Positions 11,752-24,062 of a stretch of DNA of 64,000 nucleotides are shown in pieces. Position 1 is the stretch's first letter. Each line of letters starts with the position of its first letter. The stretch covers positions 28,161,318 to 28,225,317 of the forward strand of contig OY986436.1 of assembly GCA_963920525.1 (NCBI GenBank). The letters are read 5' to 3'. Source of the stretch: Dichetophora obliterata. Its lineage: Eukaryota; Arthropoda; Insecta; Diptera; Sciomyzidae. The position numbers were made by a program, and so were the translations under genes. Below the pieces are notes generated by a model. It saw nothing but the letters and a program-made list of their open reading frames with translations, was not told the DNA's origin and ran no database searches.

Positions 11752-11862
11752 GGGGCCGAATTACAGCATCCGTGATCGAGCAAAATTGTACCAGATAGAA
11801 AGGCACTTGTCTCGTCGTGCCCTACGTAATTTTGCTCGTCACGGATGCTGTAATTCGGCCCC
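11752..11862. mobile_element. ~110-bp hairpin MITE (hAT-like ends)
   Basis: Two ~38-bp arms, GGGGCCGAATTACAGCATCC at 11752 and its inverted partner ending at 11862, enclose a ~34-bp loop. The flanking CTG/CAG and GGGGCCG start resemble hAT-type ends (CAGGGG...), but no 8-bp duplication is visible. Confidence 0.65.
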
Positions 11863-11904
11863 TGGTAGGCGCACCAGAAACACCCTCTCTACGACAAACA
11901 AAAC

Positions 11905-12250
11905 AATAACATAAATCATACTTGATTTTAAATGCAAATTCTAGTTGCTTGATAGTTTATAATCGTTTATTGAGCTTAAGGTCAAAGTTAGATGACGCCC
12001 TTAGCAGGGTAGAAATTGCAATCAGATCAGCTAGTGATTTTTTCCTTTTCATATTGAAAAAACTTTGTTGTTGTTGTTGTTGTTATTGTTGTTTCTTTGG
12101 AAAGATTCGTTAGAACAATTAATTGTTCTAACTTTGACCTTAAGCTCAATAAACGATTTTAAACTATCACACAACTAGAATTTGTATATAAAATCAAGTA
12201 TGATTTAAACTATCAAACATTTAGAATTTGTATTTAAATCATATAAAGTT
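11905..12250. repeat. Foldback repeat family F, copy 1
   Basis: Left arm (about 11911-11990, with TTATTGAGCTTAAGGTCAAA) and right arm (about 12117-12195, TTTGACCTTAAGCTCAATAA) are inverted copies around a loop with a (TTG)n run at 12064-12090. Related copies lie at 22840-23180 and 25850-26180. Confidence 0.75.
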
Positions 12251-12837
12251 AACATAATAAATATAGAGGTCATTTAGGAAAAAACTTTAAACAATAACAA
12301 ATGCGTAGCTTTAATGCCAAAATATATTTTGTCAATTCAAAGCAGCCGTACATAGCGACACAAACAAAGTGGTTACTGAACAATCTAACTAATAGTCAAA
12401 TGTAAATTTTATTAAAAGTTTACCTTTTTTTGCTTTGTTCACAATTAAATCTGTATTACAACTTAAAACACGGCTAGTTTTATTAAAGTGTTAAGGATTT
12501 TAATGACTTATCTTATATTTTCCGACACAAAATCTGGATACTCTCTTGATTTATATGGTTACAAGTAAAATACACATTCCTATGGCTGAACAAGTGAACG
12601 TCAAATGGAAAAAGTGATATTAAAGCTACGTCTTTGTTTTGCTTTGTCATTTCTTGCTCTCCGAATTGCATCTACCTGATTATTCTGCCAATGTGCTCAA
12701 TATTTTTAAAATTTGTTTATTGAAAAAAAAAAATTGAATTTAAAATAAAAATTAGACGTTAGTTATTTTCAAAAATTACATTGTTTGGCAAAAATAAAAG
12801 GAACTTAATTTTAACAAATAGTTGTAAGGTTACCATA
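12250..12837. other. AT-rich intergenic stretch
   Basis: Nothing recognised before the piggyBac left end. Confidence 0.4.
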
Positions 12838-12841
12838 ATAA

Positions 12842-15235
12842 CACATTGAGTGCCACGTCATACGTTTCCGTACGACAGTGATTGCTTTTACTTAGAGCCT
12901 ATAGTTCTCTTGTGTACGAAACAGAGTGAAATTTGTTGCGATTTTTAAATAAAGAATCCTTTACTGAATATTTTTGCAAAAGCATGCATGGGTCTAGGAT
13001 GATTTTTTGAGGTTTTATTAAGTGAAAAATGTATGAAATGTATTTTTTTGAAATTTACATTAAATTCACAAGTGATTTAATACTATATTAATTTTTGAAA
13101 GGATAAAAGTAAGCATACATATTATTATTTTAGATGGGTGTATTTTGGGAAACACTGCAGGCACAAGTGGCGGTATTGGGGAATTTTGGACAATAAGTAC
13201 TCGTTTTTTTCAAGTGATTCCTTGCTTTTTTCCGGTCCAGCTGTTTTTTGAAGTTGCGTAACACAAAACACAAGAACGTCGAATTGCTTTATTGTTGGCA
13301 TCTACCCTTTTAGTTTTAATGTGTTTGCCGGGCTTTACTGATTGCGGAGATGTTTGGATCCAAAAGGTCATTAGCTACACGTTGACGGAATTTGCGTATG
13401 TTGATGTTTTTCTTTGTAGCTTCCTTACTACTATTGACATGCCAAGTAATAATTCAATTGCCAATTTCCTATACCACTTCAAACCTTTGCGTAGGGTGCT
13501 ACCATACGAGACCATTTGGTACGATAAATCTATACCAGCTTTTCCTTTGTTATATTCAATGATAGCTAACGGTTTTGACTTAACTATACTTTAGCGTCTT
13601 TTTGCTCTACTAGTTGATGGCATATATGGATCATCTTCTTGATTTGAATCGGATATCATCACTGGAGCATGCTTTGTTGAAAGCATTCTGACATCTCGCT
13701 TATCCTTCCATTTTAGTACTACTATTCCGTTTTCATCTTCTTGGGCCACCAATTCACCTTTTTTAAGCGCAGAGTTCATCACTTCTTTTGGCAAATATTT
13801 CTTGTTTGCGCGAAGAGGGCCGACAAGGTGGGTTTTATTATTTAGCATTGAGCGAGCGAGTTCGTAGCTGGTATAAAAGTTGTCAACGTATAATGTACGA
13901 CGTTCTCCTTTCAATTCGGTGATTAAATATTCCCAAAAATTTTTTGCTAAGCCAACTTCTCTTACCCCAGTAGCTGATTTACCACAATATATTTTCAATG
14001 ACCAGGTAAATCCTTCAGTAGAGCAAAGTTTAAACAGTTTTATTCCATACGGATGAGCCTTATTCGGAATATATTGTCGGAAAACAAGTCTGCCTCTCCA
14101 AGGAATCAGTGTTTCATCAATAACGATATGTTCTCCTGGTACATAAACTTTTTGGTACCGCATATGGAGTATATCCAACAATGGTTGGATTTTTCCAAGT
14201 CGATCACCTGGAATAATGCTACTATTATCTGCAAAGTGCGTGAAGCTCAGTAGCAACTAAAAACGGTTTCGGGACATTGTTTTCCCAGGAATGGTAAAGT
14301 TATATATGTGATTTTTTGACCAATAATCAAAAAGAGACCCAACTTTCACCAAACCCATCCATAAAAGAAGTTTCAGAAACTTTTTAATTTCAAGGTTTTT
14401 GTCGGTACCCATTGTTGTTTTCTCTAAGATCTACTTACGGCGGTTTTGCCCAAAATCTCTTGTGCGTATTGGTTGGTTTCTTTGACAATTAAATCAATGA
14501 TATCATTGTAACAAATAGCAAATTTGTATCCAAGCAGGAAATGTCTGATGAAATATTTTGCTGGATACCAGATTTTCCAGTAAATGTAAAGGACTTTTGA
14601 CATGATGAATCCAGATTTTCCAGTAAATGTAAAGGTCTATTGACGTGATGAAAATTCAGTCCAATGGACTTCGGTATTCAACATTCCTTCTTCAGCCTCG
14701 ACAGCTTCGTCAGCTTCGTCTTCCGTATTGAAACCATCTTCAAACAATATATCATCGATTACCACAGGATGTATGTCAGGCTCAGAGTCAGAATCCGAAA
14801 CCTCCGGTATCCAAGCACAATCATTATCATTAGAAAAATCTTCATCACTCTCTGTCAAGACTTCCAATATTTCCTTTTCTCCTAACGATCGTTTCGACAT
14901 TGTAGTTATTTGCTTTTTATTTTATTGTATTTTTATTTTAACTAAAAAGAAAAGAAAAAAGAAATCAAACAAAAATAAAAAACAAGAAAACAAGAAAAAA
15001 AGCGTCGTACGTTTTTGTACGACAGCGACTTTTACAAATGCATACCCGTCGTGCACTGCCACATCGTACAGAAATGTACGACACAAAAAGCCTATATAAA
15101 ATAAAAAGTAAGGGTCACAATGGACTCAGGATATCTCAGAAATCGTTTTTTATCACCAATACACTCATTTAACAAAAAAAAAAATGTTTGGCCTCCTGGG
15201 AAGGTTTGCGTCAAAACCGCTTGGCACTCAATGTG
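12842..15235 (-). mobile_element. piggyBac-type DNA transposon, full-length but defective
   Basis: Ends are CACATTGAGTGCCA (12842-12855) and its perfect inverse (15222-15235). TTAA follows the right end (15236-15239) and ATAA precedes the left (12838-12841), consistent with the TTAA target of piggyBac after one mutation. Near both ends are inverted CGTACGACAG-type subterminal motifs (about 12865, 15010, 15065). At 2,394 bp it has the usual piggyBac size. The gene inside reads on the minus strand. Confidence 0.9.
13130..14900 (-). pseudogene. piggyBac transposase pseudogene (DDE_Tnp_1_7)
   Basis: The frame starts at ATG 14900 with an acidic N-terminus (MSKRSLGEKEILEVLTESDE). It continues through degraded sequence with FLLGYKFAICYN and KTMSRNRF, then reaches the catalytic core: HIVIDETLIPWRGR carries the first aspartate and LYVDNFYTS the second (the 222-codon stretch 13591-14256). 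Nonsense codons lie at 14259-14257 (TAG) and 13593-13591 (TAA), after which the same frame gives AGIDLSYQM. Here the aspartate usual in the LDQM position is tyrosine. Frame changes follow, and a Cys-rich C-terminal zinc-binding segment (SCVLCYATSKN and CPKFPN-type cysteines) fades out near 13130. Family membership is clear; the protein would be inactive. Confidence 0.9.
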
Positions 15236-15239
15236 TTAA

Positions 15240-16595
15240 GGGAGGGGGGTGTAAAGTTTGATCGTTGGAAAAAAGGCCTATTTTAAAGAATTTTTTAGAA
15301 AACATTGGTAATATATATATCTGTTTCAGAAATAAGGATATTATAACACATTATTTAAAGAATAACGGGGTTATTGAAGTTTTTTGCAGGTGCCTCGAAA
15401 AAATTTTGTTTTGCGGTGACCGCGATTCCTCAGCACTGGATTATCTGAAAAAAATTGTTTTGATTAGTTAATTAGTGTCTGTTGAAACTGACGTCTAGTG
15501 ATTTTTGTTATCAATTTTTAAATTTTTTGCATAGTTTGAAAGTTGAAATGTCGATTTTTTGACAAAAAAATAGACCTATTTGTTATTGTAAGATTGATAC
15601 TAATTGAAAAATTAAACACTTTACGTCAGTTTCTTGCTATTTGTACGTTAAACATGTGTGCCACATTTCAAAATGATCGGTTCAGTAGTTTTTTTCGGAA
15701 TCGTGGTCACCGACTTTAAAAATTACATGTTTGGAAAAATCGATTTAAAGTTATGTACACTGGAAAAATGAAAAAAAAAAACTGGTAATTTCTTATAAAA
15801 TATCTGCATAGAATTATCGATGCCAGGTCCATATAAGACATCTAAGGCATCTTTTTGCTGCTGTCTACCTGGATTCTGCCTTTTTTAGAATCATGCGCTG
15901 TTTTTTCATCCGCTCTGCTGATCCGCAAATCGTCTGTTGCGTGCGCCCATTCACTTGCGCTCGGTCCCGAAGTGATGGCCATTTCTTGCATGAAGGTCAG
16001 AAAAGCAGTGTTTCCTTCATTTAAAACATACGCTGCTACATACGCGGTAATTTCGACGATAGATGAGGTACCACTCATTGATTTTGTCAATTTTGTTGTT
16101 GTTCTGGGTGAAACCACCGAGACAACGTTCCAGCAGTGTGTCTTTACTTAAATTTTTGTACACAGGCTTTATGGCTTCTAAAACTTCATCTGGAAGTGCA
16201 GAGTAACTGTGTTTAAAGGATGGCAAGGTCTTTGTAGCTTCAGCTTTTTTCCATTCGCACCATGATTCATCGCACTTTTCGTGCTGAGGTTTTGCGTCAG
16301 TCGAAGAGTAGTGATAAAAAGTCGCCCATATAGCTTTCTTAATTTTTCAGTGTTGTCAGAGGGACTAACTGAAATTTCCCACAATTTGGGAAAAAATTTG
16401 TCGCAGGCGAAGCAACAGGTATTTGCTAGTAGTTAATATTGAGAAACTGAGTTAGAGCAACGGTCATTCAAACTATCAATCCATAAATTTAGCTCCGATT
16501 GACCTCAAAATTCGAAGCAATATTCTTGAGATGTTATGCATTCAAAATATCGAATAAAAAAAATGAAAAAAGTTCCAAACTTCACCCTTACCTCA
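15240..16595 (-). mobile_element. Mutator-like element relic
   Basis: It surrounds a degenerate Mutator-type transposase remnant. Weak inverted similarity links GGGTGTAAAGTTTG near 15247 and the reverse complement of CAAACTTCACCC near 16577. The borders are therefore tentative. The piggyBac element ends directly at the left border, so the two may be nested or merely adjacent. Confidence 0.5.
15842..16395 (-). pseudogene. Mutator-like transposase fragment
   Basis: Three overlapping minus-strand frames together give the C-terminal part of a protein family common in arthropod and cnidarian genomes and annotated as Mutator-like transposase. Conserved blocks in order are ATFYHYSSTDAKPQHEKC, ESWCEWKKAEATKTLPSFKH, SALPDEVLEAIKPVYKNLS, DTLLERCLGGFTQNNN, AAYVLNEGNTAFLTFMQEM and ADEKTAHDSKKGRIQ. 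The usual NESFN continuation after TQNNN is replaced by unrelated residues, and frameshifts separate the blocks near 16230-16330 and 16065. The N-terminal two-thirds, including the catalytic region, are missing. Assignment rests on motif recall, not a search. Confidence 0.75.
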
Positions 16596-16599
16596 ATAA

Positions 16600-17052
16600 T
16601 TTTATGATATTACTTACAATGTTAAAATAAATAAAAAAACAACGCTTTAATGAATAAATATTTGTATTTATATTTACTTCGCTTTTCGATCACTGCAACT
16701 AAATCAAAATCAATCCTCAACTCAACAACAGATTACTGGTTAAAGTACTTGTAATCTGTGCACGATTGAATAGGTTTGTACCTAATCAATCATCAAATCA
16801 TTCAGACATTTTATCGCAAATATCGCCTGTAGAAAGTGCTACAACATACCGACTTTCGATAATTTCGACAACTTCGAAAATTATCAAAGTTACAACATGT
16901 TGCCACAGAATTTGCTAGCTAGAATTTGCTAAGTGTGACTACAGCACTGTCTGATTAGCAGAAAGACTAGCTTTCTTTGTTTTGCATAAACTTGAGCGTT
17001 ACTCAAACCTTAATCTTTTGATTCGAATGTTGAAAAGCTTTTTGAATTCAAA
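16600..17052. other. Intergenic, nothing recognised
   Basis: AT-rich; no gene or clear repeat. Confidence 0.4.
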
Positions 17053-17460
17053 CATTTCGCTGATTTTTTCATGTAGAGTGCCAAAAATTGTGATTTTTTG
17101 AAATGTTTGTATGGGGAGCCCCCATGGGGGTTCCAGGGGGTGTGCCACTGGCATGGGTGGATCAGCAGTCCAAAATAAGTAGGGGTCAGTCATACATTTT
17201 GTCTCGATTGGTGTACTCTAAATGGGTCAAAGAGGGCTTTTTTAAAATTTGACCCCACGGGACAAAAGTTAAAAGTTAGGTCTTTGACCCATTTAGAGTG
17301 CCCCAACCGAGTCTAAATGTATGACCGACCCCCACTACCTTTAGAGGGCCGATCCACCCATGCCAGTGGCACGCCCCCTGGAACCCCCCTGGGGGTTCCC
17401 CATACAAAATTTCAAAAAATCACCATTTTTGGCACTTTACATGAAAAAATCAGCGAAATG
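17053..17460. repeat. Large palindrome with ~181-bp arms
   Basis: Arms 17053-17233 and 17281-17460 are inverted copies around a ~47-bp spacer. Shared landmarks are ATGCCAGTGGCAC/GTGCCACTGGCAT, the GGGGGTTCC block and AAATGGGTCAAAGA against TCTTTGACCCATTT. The sequence is GC-rich for this locus. The frames at 16999-17193 (-) and 17317-17574 (+) are the two arms translated and are not genes. Confidence 0.85.
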
Positions 17461-17580
17461 GGGTCCCCACTGGCATGGGTGGATCGGCCCTCCAAAGTAA
17501 GTGGGGGTCGGTCATACATTTGGACACGATTGGGGCACTCTAAATGGGTGAAAGAGGGATTTTTCAAAATTTGACCCTAC
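17461..17580 (+). repeat. Third, partial copy of the palindrome arm
   Basis: Direct repeat of the 17140-17265 part of the left arm (ACTGGCATGGGTGGATC... then CACTCTAAATGGGT and AATTTGACCC). It abuts the right arm, giving left-right-left copies in a row. Confidence 0.75.
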
Positions 17581-18680
17581 GCAGTAAAAAATGTGAGCAT
17601 AAATTATATACTATTTGATATACATATAAATCCAAACCAAAAATTTTTTAAAAGTTATACCATCAAATCTTATAAATTTTTCTGGACCATTTTCCTCATC
17701 AGACCAATCGAAACCACTATATTTTTAAAATTCCCGATTTCGGTGAATTTTTTTCTTTCGAACTAGAATATATTTTGATTTACACATGATATCCAAACAA
17801 AATTTTTAAATTTTATTTGATTTATTATTTTTAATATATTGAGTGGCATAAAATTTATAAATTATTTGAAAAAAAGTTTATACCACACAAATGTTATAAA
17901 AAAGATAAAATTTACCTTCAAATTTTTTACTATGTACAGGACAAAAGTTAAAAGTTGGAGCATTAGAATTCGTTTTAGAGGTATAGTTCCTTGGGCAAAG
18001 TTTCTTATTTTGATTCCCACAAATCGTCCCGGCCTAATGTACATACTATATTTACTCTATTAAGAAGTGTTTATAGAGTATAAATTCTTCAACCCTTTTC
18101 TATATTATGATGATCACTTTACATATTGATATAGCTTATTCATACAATCATCTTACCAAAAGACCCATTAAGATGCATATAAAATGTATATGTATATAAT
18201 ACATATACACACTTACGTGCCTGTATATTGGCCATACTTGTTAATTAAACAATTGCAAATTCCTTTGACAAATTAACGTCACCATGTGGTGACACACTCT
18301 CATAGCCACTCATGGCATCTCATAGCGAAATTTCAATTTCCATTGCAAAATGGTAGCAACAGCAACTGACAACAATACCAATAAGTATCTACAATAATAA
18401 CAACAACAAGAACAACAACATCATGAAACATTTGCTGTGTTATTATGTGTAAATTCGAAACAAACATAGGCTTAGATTAATTAATTATTAAAGGTTTTGC
18501 TTTATAGGTTTTACTAAATATAAAATTTGTATTATGACATACAGGATATGCTAATATTCATGAAAAGATATAATTATATTATGACAACTAATATTATAGA
18601 AAAATTTGAAATAAGAACCTTATATTAAACAAGTAATCATTTGAAAAACTTATATCTTATCTCATCAGGTCTTTAATCAT
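17581..18680. other. AT-rich intergenic with short microsatellites
   Basis: No gene. A run rich in AAC/ACA triplets lies at about 18391-18420. Small frames near 17839-18063 are on both strands and look random. Confidence 0.45.
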
Positions 18681-19518
18681 ACACAAAGAAAACTACTTTG
18701 CTTGAATCAAGAAAATGTTTTACTTAAAAACAAATCAGCAAAACTTTGCTAAATCACGATGCAATTTTAGAAAAAGATTGCTTAATTAAAATCACTCCTA
18801 ATGTTTTTACAAAAAAGCAAAATTATATTTATAAAATTGTGTTATAAAATTATATTATAAAAAAATGCGATTTTAGAAAAAGATTGCTAAATTGAAATCA
18901 CTCCTCATGTTTTTACAAAAAACCAAAATTATATTAAATTCAAGCAAATATTTCCTAAGTTATTATAAACTGATAGCAAATTTTTACTTAACTCAAGCTA
19001 ATTTCTACTAAACACACGAGCACACATTTATGCTTAATGAAGAAAATTAGGCGCCGATTGTTTAACAACTGCGATGGTCGAATGGATATGCCCATGCACT
19101 TACACTCACGCGGCCGAGGTTAAAATCTCCAAATGGTGGTAAATTTTTAATTTAATTAATTGTTAATAATTATTTCACTTCAAAAATATGCTAGACTTCA
19201 GCAAAAACTAATCAAAATTTGCTCTTTCAATTTATAATAACTACGTAAATATTTGCTTGGTTGAAGTAAAAATTTGCTTTTGCAGTTTATAATAACTAAG
19301 CAAAATTTTGATTAAATTCAAGCAAATATTTGCTAAATTATTAAAAACTGCAAATGAAAATTTTCACTTACAAGCAAATAGTTGCTTAGTTATTATAAAT
19401 TAAAATAGCAAATTTTTATTAGTTTTTGCTGAAATTTAGCATATTTTGAAGTGGCTGAGAATCAAGCGCAAGTTTTGGTTAATCACCATACAAATTTAGC
19501 AAACAGTTTTCTCCGTGT
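18681..19518. mobile_element. Motif-saturated TIR element (AGCAAATATTTGCT theme)
   Basis: The ends are diverged inverted copies, ACACAAAGAAAACTACTTTG at 18681 and the inverse of ACACGGAGAAAACTGTTTGC ending 19518. The interior is filled with AGCAAATATTTGCTTGAATT-like themes in both orientations, plus a direct repeat of about 70 bp (18757-18830 against 18865-18935). There is no ORF. A tRNA-like segment sits at 19065-19135. Confidence 0.65.
19065..19135 (+). other. tRNA-like segment (possible SINE head)
   Basis: TGGTCGAATGG matches the A-box consensus, and about 40 bp on GGTTAAAATCTCC is a degraded B box. No convincing cloverleaf forms, so this is at most a tRNA relic or SINE fragment inserted in the surrounding TIR element. 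Confidence 0.3.
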
Positions 19519-22500
19519 AATATAATGATAAGATTAATTATATACAAATGAGAAGTGTCTGTTCAAAATTTCAAAAAAGCTTTCAATATTGAATCCTTTC
19601 ATTTGCATAAATAAAAAATTATAAGAAAATCGTAAATGTGTGCAATATTTTATACATCAAAGTTTATTTTTCTGTTCAAAAATGCCTTAATTTGCATGTA
19701 GAAAAATTGCTTTGAAGATTTTTATTTGTAAATAAACGGGACTTATAATATACTAGATTTTAGTTTTTGTAATATTTTTAATCAAACGGGTCTATTAATT
19801 TTTTTTTCAAGACTCAATTACAAAGTCTATTTAAGCTTAGAAACTGATTATTTTTTAAAGTTAATAATTTTTTTTGTTTTTTCTACTATACATAATGTTG
19901 TTTGGGGACATTATGTCCACTTTGAAAGGGATATAATGTTCATGGACGTTGAGTCTTATTCGGGATAGACATTATGGCTTTGACAGAATGTTAAAAACAA
20001 CATTCTATACAAAGGCAAATCATTCAGAAAATGGGAATGGAGCTTGGAGCGGAATTTTTTGGACCTTATGTCCCCCACCACATAATGTATCTTGTATTCA
20101 AAAGTTTTATGAATATTTTTATACACAAAGCAGTGACATATACATTTTCTACACGTATTCTTTTCTTTAGTATTTTTGCATTAGACTTTTATTTCAATTT
20201 GAACATGGATGCTCATAATGTGGGAGTTAGAAAAAGATTAAAGAATGACATAGCGGTTTACCCTTAAAAGTAAGTTAAAAAAGATGGTTGATATAAATAT
20301 TTTTATTGCTTAATATCCATTACTGATTGTGTTTTCCAAATGTTGTTTATTTTTATCTGAAATTACAATGATATGGATCCTCTTAGTTGCAATTTTCGCA
20401 AACCGTGCTCTCACAAGAAGACCAGTACATTAAAGTGGAGATGTAATGAACGATAAAAAAGAATTCTGCAAAAATGTCAGTAAGAAGGATCAGGACAGAC
20501 GTCTAGCAAGGTTTATGTGTCCTTATGATCCAAGGAAAAGAAGAGTTTCAGCACCGATCGGCAGCAAGGTCTATCCTCTTACAATTCTGCCATCTCAAGC
20601 GAGAAGGCCTAATTTTTAACCCAATTTTACACTGAATATTTTGTAATAGAAAGTCACCACCATTAATTAATGTTGCAATGTGCAGCATAGTGAAAACATA
20701 ATCGATTCATTGTAGACAAAAAGGATATTTAACACACATACATTTGTTTTGAGGTTTTAATTACACCAAAAATGTACCATTTGCTTAGCCCCTGATATGG
20801 ATCTAAGCGCTGGATGCTACTACCAGCTAAATGCAGAAGAATATCGAACTATCCAGGCATAGCATCGAATATGACCGAAATGTGTGTGTGTGGATGTGTG
20901 TGGCGTATATAGAATTGTCAATTGCGTATATAGAAATGTCAGTGGGCAATTGCAGGAGTCCCAAGGCCTGCGTTAGGTTTTTATAGGCCTTCCACACTCC
21001 TTGCAAACACACGGTTTTATTGCTTGTATTTAATAGGAAAATTTGTCAGTACTTCCGCACTCGCTTTGCTAAAAAGTCCATCTAAAAGCACTTTTTTGAA
21101 AATGCATTCTTAAAGTACTTTCTTCATAAGCCCTGACTGTTCTGCTTTGTTTATTATGTTTGCTATTGCACTTTAACATCATTATATATAAAATCATTAG
21201 TCATTAAATAATATATATTCATAAAAAATCAGACAATTTTAAGACTGGTGCACTACCGAAGTAGCTATAATAAATTCTTTATTATATTCTAAACCTTTAA
21301 AATATTTTTAACATAAGCCCTTTGCGATGCCAAGGTCACAAAATGACCTGATATATATTTTAATGCAAATTCAATACTTAGTTAATTTTTGAAGAAAATT
21401 TATTTATACTTAAGAATATTTTTGTGTGCTCATGAGAATAAGTTGTCAGCATTGTGCTCGTCGTACGATGTTGTAAACATAACGGTTCACGCAAAACGTA
21501 TGTTTTGTGATAAATCGATGATGGACCGATGGTACATATAGCTCGTTGGCTGGCTTTTTCTTTTTTTTTTTTGTACAGGACTTGCAGAAGTAGAGGGTTG
21601 CTAGACTTCTTGTTTATCGGACAGCATATACAGACGATCTAGTACTCGTCTTCACTCTTGAAAATAAACAGTTTAGAAAGGATATCATCAAAAGTTAATA
21701 ACAAAGCTGTTAATTTCGCTCACTTTTGGGTTTCTCATCACAGAGAAATAACGAAAAGTTCTTGCCCTCCTTTTAACAGGTAGGGCTCATATAAGCCCTC
21801 ATGGATGCAGTGATTTTGTGAGGTCTGTTGATGCCAAAAGAAGCAGTTAATACATGCCTTTTCTTTAAGAGGCCCGACTGATTTGCCCACTGGGGTTAGT
21901 TTATGTTGTTTGGCATGCATGTGTTTCTGTACACCAACACCAACACCAACACCACAAGCAAAAGCCACGCATTATAATAATTAATTGTTGAGTCAGTCAC
22001 ATTAATGTTCGAGCATTTCGAAAGCTTATGTTTCGTCTGTGTTGTTGTTAACGTGGTTTTTGTTGTTGTTGCTATTTCAAATGCAGCACAAGTTTATACC
22101 TTGTAATTGTTGTCATTATAGCTGCTCTTGTCCTTGTCCGCCCCCAACCACCCACCCATTTGTGCCAAAAGCATTAATCAAAATGCTTGAGAATTATTCA
22201 TGTTAACTGTAAATCAACCATTTTTCAACCTCAAGCACGCACATAAATTTTTTTGTTTACCATATTAATGCTCTTCCAACGAATATGTGTTGTTTTTTGG
22301 CTAGGGTAGGGATGGGGAGGAGAAAGACGTTAACATTATTATTATTTGTTTCTTGTGCAGCTTTTTCATATTTAGAATAAAAAATATGTACAAATATTTT
22401 ATAAATTTGATGGACTTGTTTGTTTCATTGGTCATTGTAAATAGAATCAATCGTAAATTTTTAAATATCGGATACAATTGATTACAATTTTAGACTTTCA

Positions 22501-22839
22501 AAGACGATTGTAAAAGTGCACCCAAATCAGTTGATTTCTAAAAAAAGGTCCAACAGTGAACTTAATAATTGTTTTTACTTTAAATGGCTTTAATATGCCA
22601 AATAGCTGTCATAAGTTATGTTTATGTTCAATATTGTATGTTTAATGTTCAAACCATCTTAGAATATATAAGGCAAGACTTCAAGTTTAAAAATATAAAT
22701 TTTAGTGGAAGCCTTCCAGCAGACTGTTGGACTCCATATAATAACATAAGCATAAAGACTAAAGTAATGCAATAATATAACAACAAATGTGAGCATGTGA
22801 AATGGGAAAAAACTGAGAAATTGACACTTCAAATCTCAT
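19519..22839. other. Long intergenic stretch without a recognisable gene
   Basis: About 3.3 kb. Visible items are a TGTGTG/GTGTGGATGTG stretch near 20881-20902, a CACCAA tandem run at about 21930-21955 and AT-rich filler. Open frames up to 78 codons have no family signature and no splice-site context. Confidence 0.5.
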
Positions 22840-23180
22840 CGCCTCTGTGGTGCAGTGCGCTAGTGCGCGCTTGCACGGGTATCACAAAGATTTCTGATGA
22901 AGCCTTTAGCACGGCCGAAATTGCAATAAAATCAGCTATTGATTTTTTCCTTTTCATATCGAAAAAAACTTTGTTCCTGTTGTTGTTTCTTTGGATGGAT
23001 TCGTTAGTACAATTAATTGTTCTAACTTTGACCTTAAGCTCAATAAACGATTTTAAACTATCAAACAACTAGAATTTGTGTTCAAAATAAAGTATGATTT
23101 AAACTATCAAACATTTAGAATTTGTATTTAAATCATATAAAATCAACATAATAAATAACAAGGTCATTTAGAAAAAAACT
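22840..23180. repeat. Foldback repeat family F, copy 2
   Basis: It shares ATTGCAATAAAATCAGCTA, GATTTTTTCCTTTTCATAT, TTGACCTTAAGCTCAATAAA and TTTAAACTATCAAACAACTA with the copies at 11905 and 25850. The left inverted arm is absent; the copy instead starts with CCTCTGTGGTGCAGTGCGCT, a segment with weak A-box resemblance. Confidence 0.65.
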
Positions 23181-24062
23181 TTAATATAAATTTTTGTGAA
23201 AAGTTAATGATTGTACTTTTTATTAACTATTTTATGATTTATAATTCTTTCGTTGTTGTTGTGTTCATAAAAATTCCCTTTATTTTTAATTGACTTCAAA
23301 AAGAAGGAGGTTCTCAAGTTCCTTGGTTTCTTTTTTTTTTCTTTCTCAACTCAAGACATTATCATATTGACCATAAAATCAACTTTGTAACGAGCTATTC
23401 GTCAAAATTGGTTAAAAAATTTTAAATCTATAAAACTTTTTGTCAAGCGAAAACAAACAAATTAATAAATTTTTTGCGAAAAAACGTAATTAAGTATTTC
23501 AGCGCATAATATATTAACGAATTGAATGTAAAAATATCTTTTCAACAAGCTTTTATTTTTAAATATGTTAACATATGGGAAAACTACAAAACATTTAGTT
23601 ACGTTACGACTTTGCCATTGTCAATGCGTCACTAACAGTATATTTATATAACGATTTTAGTTTAAAAGAGTTGCCATGAGATTCTGCCGAATCGTTAACA
23701 AAATTTTATTTTTAAAAAATATTGAGTTGAACATAATAACTTGATACATTTTTTATTCCTCAGGAAATTTTGTTTAAAAATCCGTTGGAATGGAAAATAT
23801 TATAAAAATTTGTTTAGCTTTTAACCCATTTTGCGGTCCAGATCTCGACCACAAACTTTTGTCGTTGATCATAAACTAAATAAAAATATTAGGTGTTGGA
23901 ATTTAATTAATTTTTTTAATGATTTATTTAGTTCGGTGTCTTAGCTTTGCCGACCGTACACTTTTATTCTCTCTTACACCATTTTAATGTCTCACCTGGG
24001 AGGCACAAAAATAGTTCACAAACAGCCTATTTTTAAAGTTAATAGTATTGGTAACTACTTGT
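23181..24062. other. AT-rich intergenic stretch
   Basis: No gene recognised. GGTCCAGATCTCGACC near 23836 resembles the end motif of the element at 28828 but stands alone. Confidence 0.4.

Noticed and set aside
14728..15099. 123-codon plus-strand ORF
   Set aside because: Antisense to the acidic N-terminus of the piggyBac transposase and running into the element's AT-rich end.
18391..18420. CRISPR-like or satellite array
   Set aside because: Simple AAC triplets without spacers; nothing in the window resembles a CRISPR array, as expected for animal DNA.
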